Shown: one piece after another, positions 17,941-27,246 of the stretch
Layout of the letters: every line of letters starts with the position of its first letter
How positions within the stretch are numbered: position 1 is the first letter of the stretch
Origin: Microlunatus endophyticus
GTDB taxonomy: Bacteria > Actinomycetota > Actinomycetes > Propionibacteriales > Propionibacteriaceae
DNA length: 64,000 bases
Assembly: GCF_014646195.1 (NCBI RefSeq)
Contig: NZ_BMMZ01000009.1
Location: forward strand, 62,001 to 126,000
Direction of reading: 5' to 3'
Translations under genes and position numbers: made by a program
The notes under the pieces: generated by a model
Database searches by the model: none
What the model saw: the letters and a program-made list of their open reading frames with translations, nothing else
What the model was told of the DNA's origin: nothing

Positions 17941-19197
17941 TCAGCCGAGCTGCTTCAGTTTCGCGTCCAGGCCGGCTGCGACCTGCGCCGGTGACAACTG
18001 GCCGAGCGCCAGCTGCTGCTGCTCGGCGACGAGCGTGTTCGACAGCGCTTGCTGGTCCCGCTTCCAGCCGATCACCGGCCAGTAGATGTGGCCGGCGCGG
18101 ATACCGTCAGCCATGGTTTGGATCGACGGATCGACCGTCGGCTTGAAGTTGGTCGTGGTCGTGATCGCGTTGAGCTGCTTGTTGTACATCTTCGCGCCCT
18201 CCGCGCTGGACAGGAATGCCAGCCACTTGGCCGCGGCATCCGGCTCTTTGGCCTTCGGGTTGATGGCGTACGACGCGGAGGCGGAGCCGGCGTAGAACTG
18301 CCCGCCGTCCGGACCGGGCACCGCCATGTACTCGAATTTGAGATCCGGCGCGGCAGCGTGGATCGGTGCTACCTGCTCCGGTCCTGTGACGATCATGGCG
18401 ACCTTGCCGTTGGCGAATTCGTTCACCATCTCGGAGGGGTCGATGGAGACACTGGCCTTGGTCGCGTACCCGTGCTGGTACAGCTCGTTGTAGGTCTGCA
18501 GCGGCTTGGTCCATTGGGCGGCGAAGGTGCTCTTGCCACTGAAGATGGCGGCGTCGGGGTCGCCGCCCTCCTGGGCGAATTCCGCGCCGACCAGAGCGGC
18601 CAGGATCGGCGAGACGTTCCCGTTCAGGGCCTCCTCGACCGGGGTCACGCCCATGTCCTTGAACTTCTGGCACAGCTGCAGCAACTCCGCCCAGGTCTTG
18701 GGCGGCTCAGTCATGCCTGCCTCCTTGGCAAGTTTCATGTTGATGACCAGACCGTTGCCCCACGACGAGACATTCATGCCGTAGACGTGACCGTTGGCGT
18801 CGTAGCCGTTGCCGTGCCCGCCGTTCTGGATGTTCTTCATGAACGGCTTGTCGGTCAGGTCGGTGACGTCGTGGTTGTCGATCAGCGCGGTCCGGTTCTC
18901 GCCGTCGATCATGTAAACATCCGCTGCGGTTCCCGACAGGATGCGCTTCTGCAGCGTCGCGTTGTACTGCTCCTGTGGTGGCGCGAACGAATAGTCGATC
19001 TTGATGGTCGGGTTTTCCTTCTCGAACTCATCCATCAACGGTTGCATCAACGGTTTGGTGTCCCACGCGAAATAGGTGAGGGTCGTGGTCCCGCCACTCC
19101 CGGACGAATTGTCTGAGGAACAGCCGATGAGCGAAAGAGCGATGGCGGCGCTGGCCAGGACCGCCAATGCCGCGGAATATGCTCGCCTGTGAGTCAT
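17941..19197 (-). CDS. carbohydrate ABC transporter substrate-binding lipoprotein (CUT1 type)
   Basis: The 418-residue protein has a lipoprotein signal ending at C26 (SLIGCSSD) and the extracellular solute-binding family 1 layout: LTYFAWDTKPLMQPLMDEFEKENP, GTAADVYMIDG, NGLVINMKLAKEAGM, FANGKVAMIVTGPEQ and AAKWLAFLSS segments. It captures a sugar for the two permeases. The ATG has AGGGG upstream. It leads the transport operon, with a 146-base gap before it that separates it from the regulator gene. Confidence 0.92.
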   Translation of the reverse strand: MTHRRAYSAALAVLASAAIALSLIGCSSDNSSGSGGTTTLTYFAWDTKPLMQPLMDEFEKENPTIKIDYSFAPPQEQYNATLQKRILSGTAADVYMIDGENRTALIDNHDVTDLTDKPFMKNIQNGGHGNGYDANGHVYGMNVSSWGNGLVINMKLAKEAGMTEPPKTWAELLQLCQKFKDMGVTPVEEALNGNVSPILAALVGAEFAQEGGDPDAAIFSGKSTFAAQWTKPLQTYNELYQHGYATKASVSIDPSEMVNEFANGKVAMIVTGPEQVAPIHAAAPDLKFEYMAVPGPDGGQFYAGSASASYAINPKAKEPDAAAKWLAFLSSAEGAKMYNKQLNAITTTTNFKPTVDPSIQTMADGIRAGHIYWPVIGWKRDQQALSNTLVAEQQQLALGQLSPAQVAAGLDAKLKQLG

Positions 19198-19343
19198 GAT
19201 GTCTTTCCCCTGATTGAGTCGTGGAGCTCGCGCTTTGCTCCGAAACTAGTCAAGGCCGTACGCGGGACGCTTGGTCGTTTGCTTCCCACAAGAGGAAGAA
19301 TGCGCACGCCGGGCAGGCTGACCGTTACAAGACTCAGCGAGGG

Positions 19344-20102
19344 TCAGCCGAGCGTGAAGCGTCTGCGGTACTGCCGCGGGCTGTAGCCCATAACAGCCTC
19401 GAAGTGCCGGGCCAGTGCGCTTTGGTCGTAGAAGCCGGCCACGGTCGCGACATCGGCGATCGGCAGGTCGGTATTGCGCAGGTTCTCGCAGGCATTCATC
19501 ACCCGCAGCCGGATGCGGAACTGGTGCGGCGAAAGACGGTAAACCTCTTTGAATCTGATCTCGAACTGCCGGACCGACATCGAACAGAGGGCGGCCAGCT
19601 CGCGGATGGAGAGATTCTCGCTCGGGTTCTCGCGCATCCGGCTCACGGCGATGTCGATCCCGAACGGAGGATGCGCCTGCTCGGTTGCGTCGCGGTGGGT
19701 CTGGATCGATCCCATCAGGCCGAGCACGGTGCCGTCGGCGTCCCGCAGCGGAAGCTTGTTGGTCAGATACCAATCGGGAATGCCTTGCGGATTGGGAAAC
19801 AACTCGACGATACCGAGCAGCCGACGACCGGTCGTCATGACTTCCACGTCGTCACGGCGGAACTTGCGGGCCAGACCGACCGGGAGGACGTCGAAGTCGG
19901 TGCACCCGATGAACTCGGTCTCAGAGTCGAAGCCATACAGCCGCGCCAGCCCGACGGAGGCGAACAGGATCTCCCCTGCTGTGTTCTTGGCGAAGAAGTG
20001 CACGCCGCGCAGGTAGTCGAAGAGCTCGTTGAACTGGATAGGCGGAGCGAGTCGGGCCAGCAACTCATCCCGGTGCTGGAAGCTCTCCGAGCGGCTCAGC
20101 AT
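19344..20102 (-). CDS. AraC-family regulator with N-terminal PAS sensor
   Basis: Residues about 15-130 form a PAS-like domain (FFAKNTAGEILFASVGLARLYG; IGCTDFDVLP; a PAC-like end near GTVLGLMGSIQTHRD), and the last 100 form an AraC DNA-binding domain (LSIRELAALCSMSVRQFEIRF; IADVATVAGFYDQSALARHF; YSPRQYRRRF). A PAS sensor is unusual among sugar-type AraC proteins, which normally use a cupin. ATG 20102 is chosen because GAGGGG precedes it by six bases; GTG 20123 would add seven residues. It sits between the catabolic genes and the importer and is their likely regulator. Confidence 0.85.
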   Translation of the reverse strand: MLSRSESFQHRDELLARLAPPIQFNELFDYLRGVHFFAKNTAGEILFASVGLARLYGFDSETEFIGCTDFDVLPVGLARKFRRDDVEVMTTGRRLLGIVELFPNPQGIPDWYLTNKLPLRDADGTVLGLMGSIQTHRDATEQAHPPFGIDIAVSRMRENPSENLSIRELAALCSMSVRQFEIRFKEVYRLSPHQFRIRLRVMNACENLRNTDLPIADVATVAGFYDQSALARHFEAVMGYSPRQYRRRFTLG

Positions 20103-20130
20103 GTCGGACCCCTCACCCTTCACTCCGCCG

Positions 20131-20784
20131 TCAGGTTGTCAGCCACCGCACCGCTCGTTCCAGGAATGCGCGGTGGTCCGGCGTCCGGATCGAGTGCACG
20201 TCGTGCCCGAGCGCGTCGTAGACGACGCGCCGACCGTCGGCTTCTGCCGCCCAGATCAGAGGATGGACCACACCGTCCAGCCGATGGAGGGCCGACGCAT
20301 CCACCCAGTCGGCGACTCTCAGGTCGGTGTACCGCTCGTCGACGATCACGAAGTCATCCGCACCGTCGACGATCGGATGCCCCGTGCGCACCTCGATCGT
20401 GGCCGGGCCGTGCTCGGGGTGCCAGGTGGTGCCGGGAATCCAGCGCGCCCCGATCGCCGCCTCCCACTCCGGTACGTCGGTGAAGGCGGACGCCGCCGAG
20501 TGCAGCGCAAGCACGGGACGACGACTCGCCAGATATCGCCGCAGACGCTGCCGAGCCGCCGGTGCCGGATCTCCGTGATCCGGATCTGCGCACTCGCCGG
20601 CATTGACGATCAACAAGTCGGTGCCCTGGTCGAGTCCGGCCAACGCGGCGTCGACGTCGTCCATGATCGCCGTCTGGACACCAGCCTCGGAAAGCAGTCC
20701 GGCCAACTCGGCCGAGGTGGCGGCGTAGTCATGCCACCGGTCGGCGTAGCGCCCGCCGCCGGACACCAGAACGGCGCTCACCAT
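20131..20784 (-). CDS. ThuA-like protein (glutamine-amidotransferase-like fold)
   Basis: The 217-residue protein matches the ThuA family: VLVSGGGRYADRWHDY at the start, DLLIVNAGECADPDH, an LRRYLASRRPVLALHSAAS segment, HPEHGP, and WAAEADGRRVVYDALGHDVHSI near the end. The fold resembles class-I glutamine amidotransferases but lacks their Cys nucleophile. In other bacteria ThuA/ThuB work on trehalose-derived 3-ketosugars together with Gfo/Idh/MocA enzymes. A Gfo/Idh/MocA enzyme is indeed encoded three genes upstream. It overlaps the upstream aldo/keto reductase gene by seven bases. Confidence 0.85.
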   Translation of the reverse strand: MVSAVLVSGGGRYADRWHDYAATSAELAGLLSEAGVQTAIMDDVDAALAGLDQGTDLLIVNAGECADPDHGDPAPAARQRLRRYLASRRPVLALHSAASAFTDVPEWEAAIGARWIPGTTWHPEHGPATIEVRTGHPIVDGADDFVIVDERYTDLRVADWVDASALHRLDGVVHPLIWAAEADGRRVVYDALGHDVHSIRTPDHRAFLERAVRWLTT

Positions 20785-21752
20785 GGCTCGTCGAGCTGGG
20801 CCATGACGTCCTCGGGCAACCGGAGGCGACTTCCGCGCAGCGCCTCCTCCAACTGCTCCAGGGTGCTCACACCGGCGATCGGGGCGACCTTGGGCCGGGA
20901 GTTGGACATCCAGGCGATCACCAACTCGGTCCGGCTCAGTCCTAGCTCCTTGGCCAGCCGCTCGAGGACGGCGAGCCGCCGAGTGTTCCCGGGATGGTCG
21001 TACGCCGCGTTGATCGGCTTGTCCGAGCGGTCGTACGCGCCGTTGAGCAGCGACGAATACGCCCAGATGCCGGTGCCCGGATTGCAGCTGGCGTAATTCA
21101 GCGTCTCATCGGTCACCCAGCCGTAGCGATGATCATGGATGTGATCGCGGACGAAAGGCCGCGGTTGCAGATAGGAATACCGCAGCTGCATCGCGGTCGG
21201 TGGCGTGCCACCGGCAGACAGGGCGATGCCGCGGGCTCGCTCGAACCTCCACAACGCGGCATTTGAGTAGCCCCAGCGGGAGATCCGGCCGTCGGCGATC
21301 AGGCCGAGGAAACTGCCGACGGTCTCCTCCTGCGGGACGGCGAGATCGTCCCGATGGGCCCAGTAGAGATCGACATGATCAGTTCGCATCCGTGCCAGAC
21401 TCCCGGTGATCCCGGCCTCGATCACCTCCGCCGACAGGCCCTCGGTTCCGGCCGGATTCACCGACCGGGGCACTGGGACGCAGCCGACCTTGGTCGCGAT
21501 CCGGATCCTGTCCCGGGCACCGGGACGAGCGCTCAGCCAACGTCCGAGGACCGCCTCGCTCTGCCCCGACCGGCCCTCCGGGTCGGCCCAGTAGGAGTAG
21601 CAATCGGCAGTGTCGAGCCAGACGCCGCCGGCGTCCAGGTAGGCGTCCAGCAAGGTGAAGGCCGTCTGCTCGTCGGTAGCGGTGCCGAAGCGCATGATGC
21701 CGAGCACCAGGTCAGGATCGTCGATCGCGTCGGCTGTCGGCTGGTCGGTCAT
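20778..21752 (-). CDS. aldo/keto reductase
   Basis: The 324-residue TIM-barrel oxidoreductase carries the AKR tetrad: Asp and Tyr in WLDTADCYSYW, Lys in IRIATKVGCVP and His in HVDLYWAHRDD. It would reduce or oxidise a sugar or polyol carbonyl with NADP(H). The ATG at 21750-21752 is used; upstream in-frame sequence belongs to the overlapping 5' neighbourhood. It is embedded between the epimerase-like and ThuA-like genes of the carbohydrate operon. Confidence 0.88.
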   Translation of the reverse strand: MTDQPTADAIDDPDLVLGIMRFGTATDEQTAFTLLDAYLDAGGVWLDTADCYSYWADPEGRSGQSEAVLGRWLSARPGARDRIRIATKVGCVPVPRSVNPAGTEGLSAEVIEAGITGSLARMRTDHVDLYWAHRDDLAVPQEETVGSFLGLIADGRISRWGYSNAALWRFERARGIALSAGGTPPTAMQLRYSYLQPRPFVRDHIHDHRYGWVTDETLNYASCNPGTGIWAYSSLLNGAYDRSDKPINAAYDHPGNTRRLAVLERLAKELGLSRTELVIAWMSNSRPKVAPIAGVSTLEQLEEALRGSRLRLPEDVMAQLDEPW

Positions 21753-21760
21753 AGGGTTGT

Positions 21761-22654
21761 TCACTCTTTCTCGGACACGTGATCGGCAGTCGATGCGCGA
21801 TCGGATCGGCGCAGCTGATCGCGTACGAAGTCCAGGGATTGCCGCGCCAGCTCCTCCATCGACTCGGCGACCGGCCGCCACAGCGCGAGGGCGTTCACCA
21901 GCGGGATCGAGTCACTGCGGAAGGATTCGACGATGACCGGGCCCGCGTAGTCCGCCGCGCGGAGCGCGCCGAAGACAGCGGGCCAGGGCACATGGCCGCT
22001 GCCGGGTGTGCCGCGGTCGTTCTCCGATGCCTGAAAGCTGAAGATCCTGGGCCCGGCCGCACGGATCGCGGTGGCCATGCCCTTCTCCTCGATGTTCATA
22101 TGGAAGGTGTCCAGGGCCAGTCCGACCCGGCCACTGCCGACCGCATCGCAGAGCTCCAGGCCCTGGTCGACCGTGTTGATCAGGTTGTTTTCGAAGCGGT
22201 TGAGCGGTTCGAGCGCCAGCCGCAGATCCAGGGTCGCGGCTCGGTCGGCCGCGATCGCGAGGTTCTCGGCCGCCCAGGCCAGCCGTTGCCGCCGCGCCGC
22301 CGGGTCCAGTAGGCCGTGACTGCCGACCGCTGAATACATCGGTCCGGCCACCACATCGGCACCGGCGGCAGCCGCGAACTCCAGGCAGCCGAGCAGGTAA
22401 TCCAGGCCGGTCGACCGCACCCGCGCGTCGTCGGAGGAGATATTGCGTTCCGGGCCGAAGTCGCCGGCGATCCGCAACGCCAGGCCACAGTCCCTGGCGG
22501 CTGCCTTGAGCCGTTGCGGGTCGATCGATCCGAGGTCGGCGATCGACACCTCGACCAGGTCGTAGCCGTATGTCCGTGCATCCTTGAGCAGCGGCAGCGA
22601 TTCCTCGGTGAACGGCGCGGCCAGCACGAAGGAGCTGAGTCCGATCAGGTTCAC
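21761..22654 (-). CDS. sugar epimerase/isomerase of the ketose 3-epimerase (tagatose/psicose) group
   Basis: The 297-residue TIM barrel contains the diagnostic strings EPLNRFENN, ALDTFHMNIEE, ASENDRGTPGSGHVPW and VIVESF, which in D-tagatose/D-psicose 3-epimerases provide the metal-binding and catalytic Glu, Asp, His and Glu. It probably epimerises a ketose at C3 or isomerises a related 3-ketosugar. GTG 22654 is chosen because GGAAGG lies just upstream and the GTGA overlap couples it to the oxidoreductase gene. Confidence 0.88.
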   Translation of the reverse strand: MNLIGLSSFVLAAPFTEESLPLLKDARTYGYDLVEVSIADLGSIDPQRLKAAARDCGLALRIAGDFGPERNISSDDARVRSTGLDYLLGCLEFAAAAGADVVAGPMYSAVGSHGLLDPAARRQRLAWAAENLAIAADRAATLDLRLALEPLNRFENNLINTVDQGLELCDAVGSGRVGLALDTFHMNIEEKGMATAIRAAGPRIFSFQASENDRGTPGSGHVPWPAVFGALRAADYAGPVIVESFRSDSIPLVNALALWRPVAESMEELARQSLDFVRDQLRRSDRASTADHVSEKE

Positions 22655-23859
22655 GGTGTCGTTCCTTCCTGGTCCGGTTGGAGACCGGCCCACGGCGGCT
22701 CGACATTCTGGTCAAGATCGATCAACAGCGGTTCGTCGTCCTCGGTTATGGTCCAGTCCGGGAGCGGGATGCGCTCGCCGCCCTGGAGTGCCGACTGGTG
22801 CGCCAGGATTCCGGTGCAGGTGATGTTCGCGGCTCGCACCGCGTCCGGATAGGCCTGACGCTCGCCGCGCACAGCGGCCAGCAGCGCTTCGACCAGATGC
22901 GGATGCGAGCCGCCGTGGCCGCCGCCCTGGATGAAGGAGCGATGGGCGGCATCGCCTTCGTCGGTGTAGACGCCGGCCTGGGTGAATGATCGGATCGGCT
23001 CCGGGAGGCGGCCCGCATAGTCCGGGATGTCGATCCGCTCCGGCTCCTCACCGAGATAGAGGACGTGTCGATCGCCGTGCGTCTGCTCCCACTCGAAGGC
23101 CCGGATCGAGCCGTAAGCATCGAAGCTCTCGCGATACTCCCGCGCGACCGCCCACAGGCTTCGAGTGACCTCGGCCGCGATGTCGGTGTCCTTCAGCCGG
23201 ATGTGCGCGCTCTCCACCGAGAAGGGGGAGTCATACGCCGTCTTCATCCGGTCGAACACCGAGCCGGACCCCACGCACTGCACCGACTCCGCCTGAAAGT
23301 TCCCGAGGGCCAGCACCGGCGAGATGGCGTGCGTCGCGTTGAGCATCGGTGGCATCCCGTCCCAGTAGGACGGCCATCCGGTCATGTCCTGCTGATGGGA
23401 GGACCGCAGGAACTGCAGCCGGCCCAACTGGCCGGTCCGGTAGAGATCCTGGACGAACAGGAACTCACGCGAGTAGATGACGGTCTCCATCATCATGTAG
23501 GTCAGGCCTGTCTCGCGCTGGGTCTCGACGATCCGGCGACAGTCCTCGACGCTGGTGCCCATCGGGATGGTGCAGCCTACGTGTTTGCCGGCCCGCAGCG
23601 CGGCGACGACGTGATCGGCGTGGTTCTGCAGCGGGGTGTTGATGTGCACGATGTCGATCACCGGATCGGCCAGCAGATCGGCGATGCTGCGATACCGGAC
23701 CGGGACGCCGAAGCGGTCACCGACCTCATCCAGATGATCAGCCGAGCGCTGGCAGATCGCGTACAGCTCGGCGTCCGGATGTGCTTGGTAGATCGGGATG
23801 AACTCTGCGCCGAACTCAAGACCGACGATGGCGACCTTGAGTTGCGAACCGTCCGGCAC
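22651..23859 (-). CDS. Gfo/Idh/MocA-family oxidoreductase
   Basis: The 402-residue protein has an N-terminal Rossmann domain (VAIVGLEFGAEFIPIY) and a VHINTPLQNHADHVVAALRAGKHV segment typical of the family. The usual EKP that follows is replaced by TIPMGTS, as in several sugar-modifying members. The C-terminal domain ends with a PDAVRAANITCTGILAHQSA helix. It likely oxidises a sugar hydroxyl with NAD. GTG 23857-23859 is preferred because AGGGGG lies five bases upstream and the fold starts there. It is the first gene of the catabolic operon. Confidence 0.88.
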   Translation of the reverse strand: MPDGSQLKVAIVGLEFGAEFIPIYQAHPDAELYAICQRSADHLDEVGDRFGVPVRYRSIADLLADPVIDIVHINTPLQNHADHVVAALRAGKHVGCTIPMGTSVEDCRRIVETQRETGLTYMMMETVIYSREFLFVQDLYRTGQLGRLQFLRSSHQQDMTGWPSYWDGMPPMLNATHAISPVLALGNFQAESVQCVGSGSVFDRMKTAYDSPFSVESAHIRLKDTDIAAEVTRSLWAVAREYRESFDAYGSIRAFEWEQTHGDRHVLYLGEEPERIDIPDYAGRLPEPIRSFTQAGVYTDEGDAAHRSFIQGGGHGGSHPHLVEALLAAVRGERQAYPDAVRAANITCTGILAHQSALQGGERIPLPDWTITEDDEPLLIDLDQNVEPPWAGLQPDQEGTTP

Positions 23860-24003
23860 ATTGCCCCCTATGGATCTGTCTGGATGTTGGGACACCCACG
23901 CTAAGGCTCGAGAATGGCCCCAGGCTTGTTCGAACGCCACCGGTATCAGGTGATTTGCGCAGCCCCGTGCGCCAGGCGAGTGATGATTGCTCGGGATTGC
24001 AGC

Positions 24004-24900
24004 CTAGACCGGACGGTACGGCGCCGGCACCCAGCGGAACCCGCCGGCATGACCGACCTGGACCCGACCCAGGCCCGGGAACGGCAGATGCGTTCCGCCG
24101 GCTACCCAACCGTTGCGATGGATCTCGTCGAGTGCGCGGGCGCGGGTCCGGTGCGCGGTGGACCGGTCGTTGTCCATGGAGACGACGACATGCGGAGCCG
24201 GCAACTGCACCGCATAGTTGTGCACCATGTCACCCCAGAACAACACCCCGGTGGCGCCGGCGTCGAGCAAATAGCCGGCATGGCCAGGAGTGTGGCCGTG
24301 CAGGTCGACGGCCGTGATTCCCGGCACCGGCTGCTCGCCGTAGGCGAAGGTCTGGAATCGGCCGGACGCGCGATAGGGAGCCAATGCCTCGACGGCGCGC
24401 TGGTGGGTCTGCGGAGGGCCGACGTTGATCTCTGGACAGGCCTGCGGATCCAGCCAGAAATCGGCTTCCAGGGTAGCTGCGCGGACGATCGCCCGCGGGA
24501 AGGCCGGGGTTCCGCCGGGCGCAAGCACGCCGTAGACATGGTCTGCGTGCAGATGCGTGATCAGGATGTCATCGACATCGGCCGGGTGGACACCGGCGGC
24601 TTCGAGATTGGCCATCAGGTGTCCGGTGCCTGGGCCGAACGCGGTCCCGACGCCGGCGTCGACCAACACCAACCGTCCGCCGGACTCGAAGAGAAAGGTG
24701 TTGACGGCGGTCAGGGCCTCACCGTCGGGCGGCAGACACTCGTCGGCGAGCAGTTCTCTGATCCGCTCCGGGTCCTCGTCGTGCATCGATGTCGCGAGTA
24801 TGGGCAATGCGCCGTCGTAGACAGTGGTGATGACGGCGTTGCCCAGTCGCGTACGGGAGAAGCCGGGTGCCTGGGTCATCGATCCGGTGAGCGGGGTCAT
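24004..24900 (-). CDS. metallo-beta-lactamase-fold hydrolase
   Basis: The 298-residue protein contains the metal site HLHADH (residues 116-121, H116/H118/D120/H121), a second His in HGHTPGHAGYLL, and GDMVHNYAV supplying the bridging Asp. The layout fits the AttM/YtnP-like group of lactonases and related hydrolases, but the substrate is unproven. It is coupled by ATGA to the RidA-like gene before it. The pair lies upstream of the carbohydrate operon across a 144-base gap. Confidence 0.85.
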   Translation of the reverse strand: MTPLTGSMTQAPGFSRTRLGNAVITTVYDGALPILATSMHDEDPERIRELLADECLPPDGEALTAVNTFLFESGGRLVLVDAGVGTAFGPGTGHLMANLEAAGVHPADVDDILITHLHADHVYGVLAPGGTPAFPRAIVRAATLEADFWLDPQACPEINVGPPQTHQRAVEALAPYRASGRFQTFAYGEQPVPGITAVDLHGHTPGHAGYLLDAGATGVLFWGDMVHNYAVQLPAPHVVVSMDNDRSTAHRTRARALDEIHRNGWVAGGTHLPFPGLGRVQVGHAGGFRWVPAPYRPV

Positions 24901-25394
24901 GGAACCATCTTGGCGTCGATCTCGAGCTCCGCGCCGATCACCACTGCGTTGTTGAGCGGAAGCGCGGAATGCCCGACAGCGGTCCGGGCGTGGGTTCCGA
25001 CCTCGGCCCCGAAGATCTCCAGGACGGCCGTGGAGAATCCGTTGATCGCGTTGGTGGTCTGCGGATAGCCCGCATCGGCGTTGACCATGCCGGTCACCGA
25101 CAGCCAGGCGGAGATCCGATCAAGATCGCCGATTGCCCGCTGGACGCTGGCCAGGATCGGGCCGAGCGTCGCGCGCGCTGCGGCCGAAGCGTCTTCGATC
25201 GACACCTCGCTCGGGACCTTGCCGAACGGTCCCGGGAAAGTCCCGTCAGGTCGCTGTGGCGAGTGGCCCGAGACCAGGACCCGGCTGCCGCGGACCCGGA
25301 CCCAGGCGAACGAGAACTCGAATCCCGGTGGCGGCTGGGCAGGTCCCGGAAGCACGATCCCGGCTTGCTGCAGCCGCGTCTCGATCACCGACAT
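24897..25394 (-). CDS. RidA/YjgF-family protein (YjgF-like endoribonuclease-L-PSP superfamily)
   Basis: The 165-residue protein matches the RidA fold: VRVRGSRVLVSGHSPQRPDG, an AARATLGPILASVQRAIGDLDRI helix, VNADAGYPQTTNAINGFS, and ALPLNNAVVIGAELEIDA near the end. The sequence lacks the usual GPYSQA start and lies with the longer Rid subgroups, some of which hydrolyse enamines or imines. The coupled lactonase-like gene suggests degradation of a small nitrogenous or ring compound. It starts with ATG and is first of its two-gene operon. Confidence 0.82.
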   Translation of the reverse strand: MSVIETRLQQAGIVLPGPAQPPPGFEFSFAWVRVRGSRVLVSGHSPQRPDGTFPGPFGKVPSEVSIEDASAAARATLGPILASVQRAIGDLDRISAWLSVTGMVNADAGYPQTTNAINGFSTAVLEIFGAEVGTHARTAVGHSALPLNNAVVIGAELEIDAKMVP

Positions 25395-25545
25395 CGGACT
25401 GCCTCCCCGGGTTGCATGGATCCACGATCACCGAGACCAACAGGATTCACAAGACCCGCTGCAGCACGACGGAGGCCGAAGAGACGAAGATCAAGGGATC
25501 GCTGCCGGTGGTCGGGACCTGTTGGCGGCGCAGACCCGGATGTGC

Positions 25546-27246
25546 TCAGGCGGTCGCTCGGACCCGATAGAGACGGTAATCCGGCTGATCGCTGCCGCTG
25601 TTGGGAAATGCGAGCTCCAGGATCCCGGCGTCGGCACCGTTGGCGTAGATGGTCGGATATCGGCGGTTGACCGCGTCGGTGGTCCCCCGGCCGCTGTCCG
25701 GGACCGTCAACAGATAGCGGACGTGGTGGGCGGCGGGATCATTGAGCGCGTTGACGAAATCACTGTCACTGGGGATGACGAACTGCCGCGGGTTACTGGA
25801 CGCCGCCACGACGGCGTAGCCGAACAGCGTGTCGGTGATGACGGAGCCTGGCGGCAGATGTTGGCCGTCAAGGTAACGGGCGACATCGCGCTCGGTCCGG
25901 AAGGTCCGCTGTTGTGTCTCCACCTCCAAACCGACCTGCGGGGACGCCGGCATCCCCAGCACGGAGATGGTGGCGGCGTACTCCTGGTTCGCGATCTGCG
26001 GCTTCGACATCGTCAAGGGCGCGATCACTACGCCGGGCAGCAGTAGTCCCACGACCGCCGCCCAGCTGGCCAGCCGGCGGGACCGGCTCAGCTCATGGTC
26101 GGAACCCTGGAGGTGGGCGGCCGGACCCGCACGTCGGCTGAACAACAGGCCCTGACGAGGTCTGAGCATGCCGACGAGCGTGCCGGCGAGCGGGACCACA
26201 GTGATCGCGAACCGCAGGAAGCCGAACGTGTCGCCACGGAAGTAGGAGAATGCCTGAAATCCGAGCACGGCCCCGTAGACGACGAGTGCGGGCAATGCGT
26301 CCGGGACCCGACGCGCCGCGGTCCACACCGCCGCGACGGCGATGATCACGAAAATCATCGGCTCCAGCGCGAGCCATTCGACGATCTCGAATCCGGCCCG
26401 ATACAACGGATCGTGACCGGCTCCGCCGGACAGGGCCAGGATCGTGGTGTTGCCGTAGTCGGAGGTGAACTGCGCCAGGGCATCGCCCGTTGTCAACCAG
26501 CTGACAGCGCTCCACAGCAGGAAGGCTGTCACGATCGGCGCCACGACGATCGCGACATCCATAGCCATCGCATGTGCGCGCATCCGCAGCGTCGAACGCG
26601 TCCGCCACAACGTCGTGCCGGCGACCAGGACGGCAGAGCCGATCCCCACCGCGAGCGCGTCGTACCGGACCAGAAAGCCGAGAGCCAGCCCGATACCGAC
26701 CAGAGCAAGATCATGGACGTCGTCGGAAGCCATCCACCGCAGCAAACCGCGCGTACAGATCGCCATGAAGAGCAGGAAAAGCGCCTCGCTCATGCCGTTG
26801 GCGGCATAGAAGACGATCATGGGATGCAGAGCCACCATGGCACAGACCGCCACGATCCACCCGGATCCCACCCGCCGATCGCGCAACGTCCCGGCGATCT
26901 GCAACACCGCAAGGCTCATAGCGATAGCCGACACGACGATCCCGGGGACGTCGTGAGCCAGCAGACTCGGCCAGTGCTCCATCACCGCAACCAGCGGCAG
27001 CTCCAGGAAAGTGGTCAGCGGTGTGAAGACGAAGCCCATGGCCGCCAGATGCGGATCCCGGCTAAACAACACGAAGCGCGCATCCGCGACCCGGCTGAGT
27101 GCATCGCCGAGAATCACACCCTTGCCATAGGACAGCCAAAGGCCCACGGCGATGTAGCAGACCGACATCACGACGACCCAGACCATCCGGTAGCCCCGTA
27201 CGGCACGGATCGGATCGTCGTTCCTCAGCAGTTGACCGGCGCTCAC
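25546..27246 (-). CDS. polytopic membrane glycosyltransferase, GT-C/ArnT-like
   Basis: The 566-residue protein has about ten membrane helices and, after the first helix, an extracytoplasmic loop with acidic residues (VILGDALSRVADAR) where GT-C enzymes keep the catalytic Asp. It ends in an extracytoplasmic domain (from about 430) with RTERDVARYLDGQHLPPG and a terminal LYRVRAT strand, as in mannosyl- and arabinosyl-type GT-C proteins. It would transfer a sugar from a polyprenyl carrier onto the polymer or another acceptor. The start is GTG in a GTGA overlap with the GT2 gene. Confidence 0.7.
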   Translation of the reverse strand: MSAGQLLRNDDPIRAVRGYRMVWVVVMSVCYIAVGLWLSYGKGVILGDALSRVADARFVLFSRDPHLAAMGFVFTPLTTFLELPLVAVMEHWPSLLAHDVPGIVVSAIAMSLAVLQIAGTLRDRRVGSGWIVAVCAMVALHPMIVFYAANGMSEALFLLFMAICTRGLLRWMASDDVHDLALVGIGLALGFLVRYDALAVGIGSAVLVAGTTLWRTRSTLRMRAHAMAMDVAIVVAPIVTAFLLWSAVSWLTTGDALAQFTSDYGNTTILALSGGAGHDPLYRAGFEIVEWLALEPMIFVIIAVAAVWTAARRVPDALPALVVYGAVLGFQAFSYFRGDTFGFLRFAITVVPLAGTLVGMLRPRQGLLFSRRAGPAAHLQGSDHELSRSRRLASWAAVVGLLLPGVVIAPLTMSKPQIANQEYAATISVLGMPASPQVGLEVETQQRTFRTERDVARYLDGQHLPPGSVITDTLFGYAVVAASSNPRQFVIPSDSDFVNALNDPAAHHVRYLLTVPDSGRGTTDAVNRRYPTIYANGADAGILELAFPNSGSDQPDYRLYRVRATA

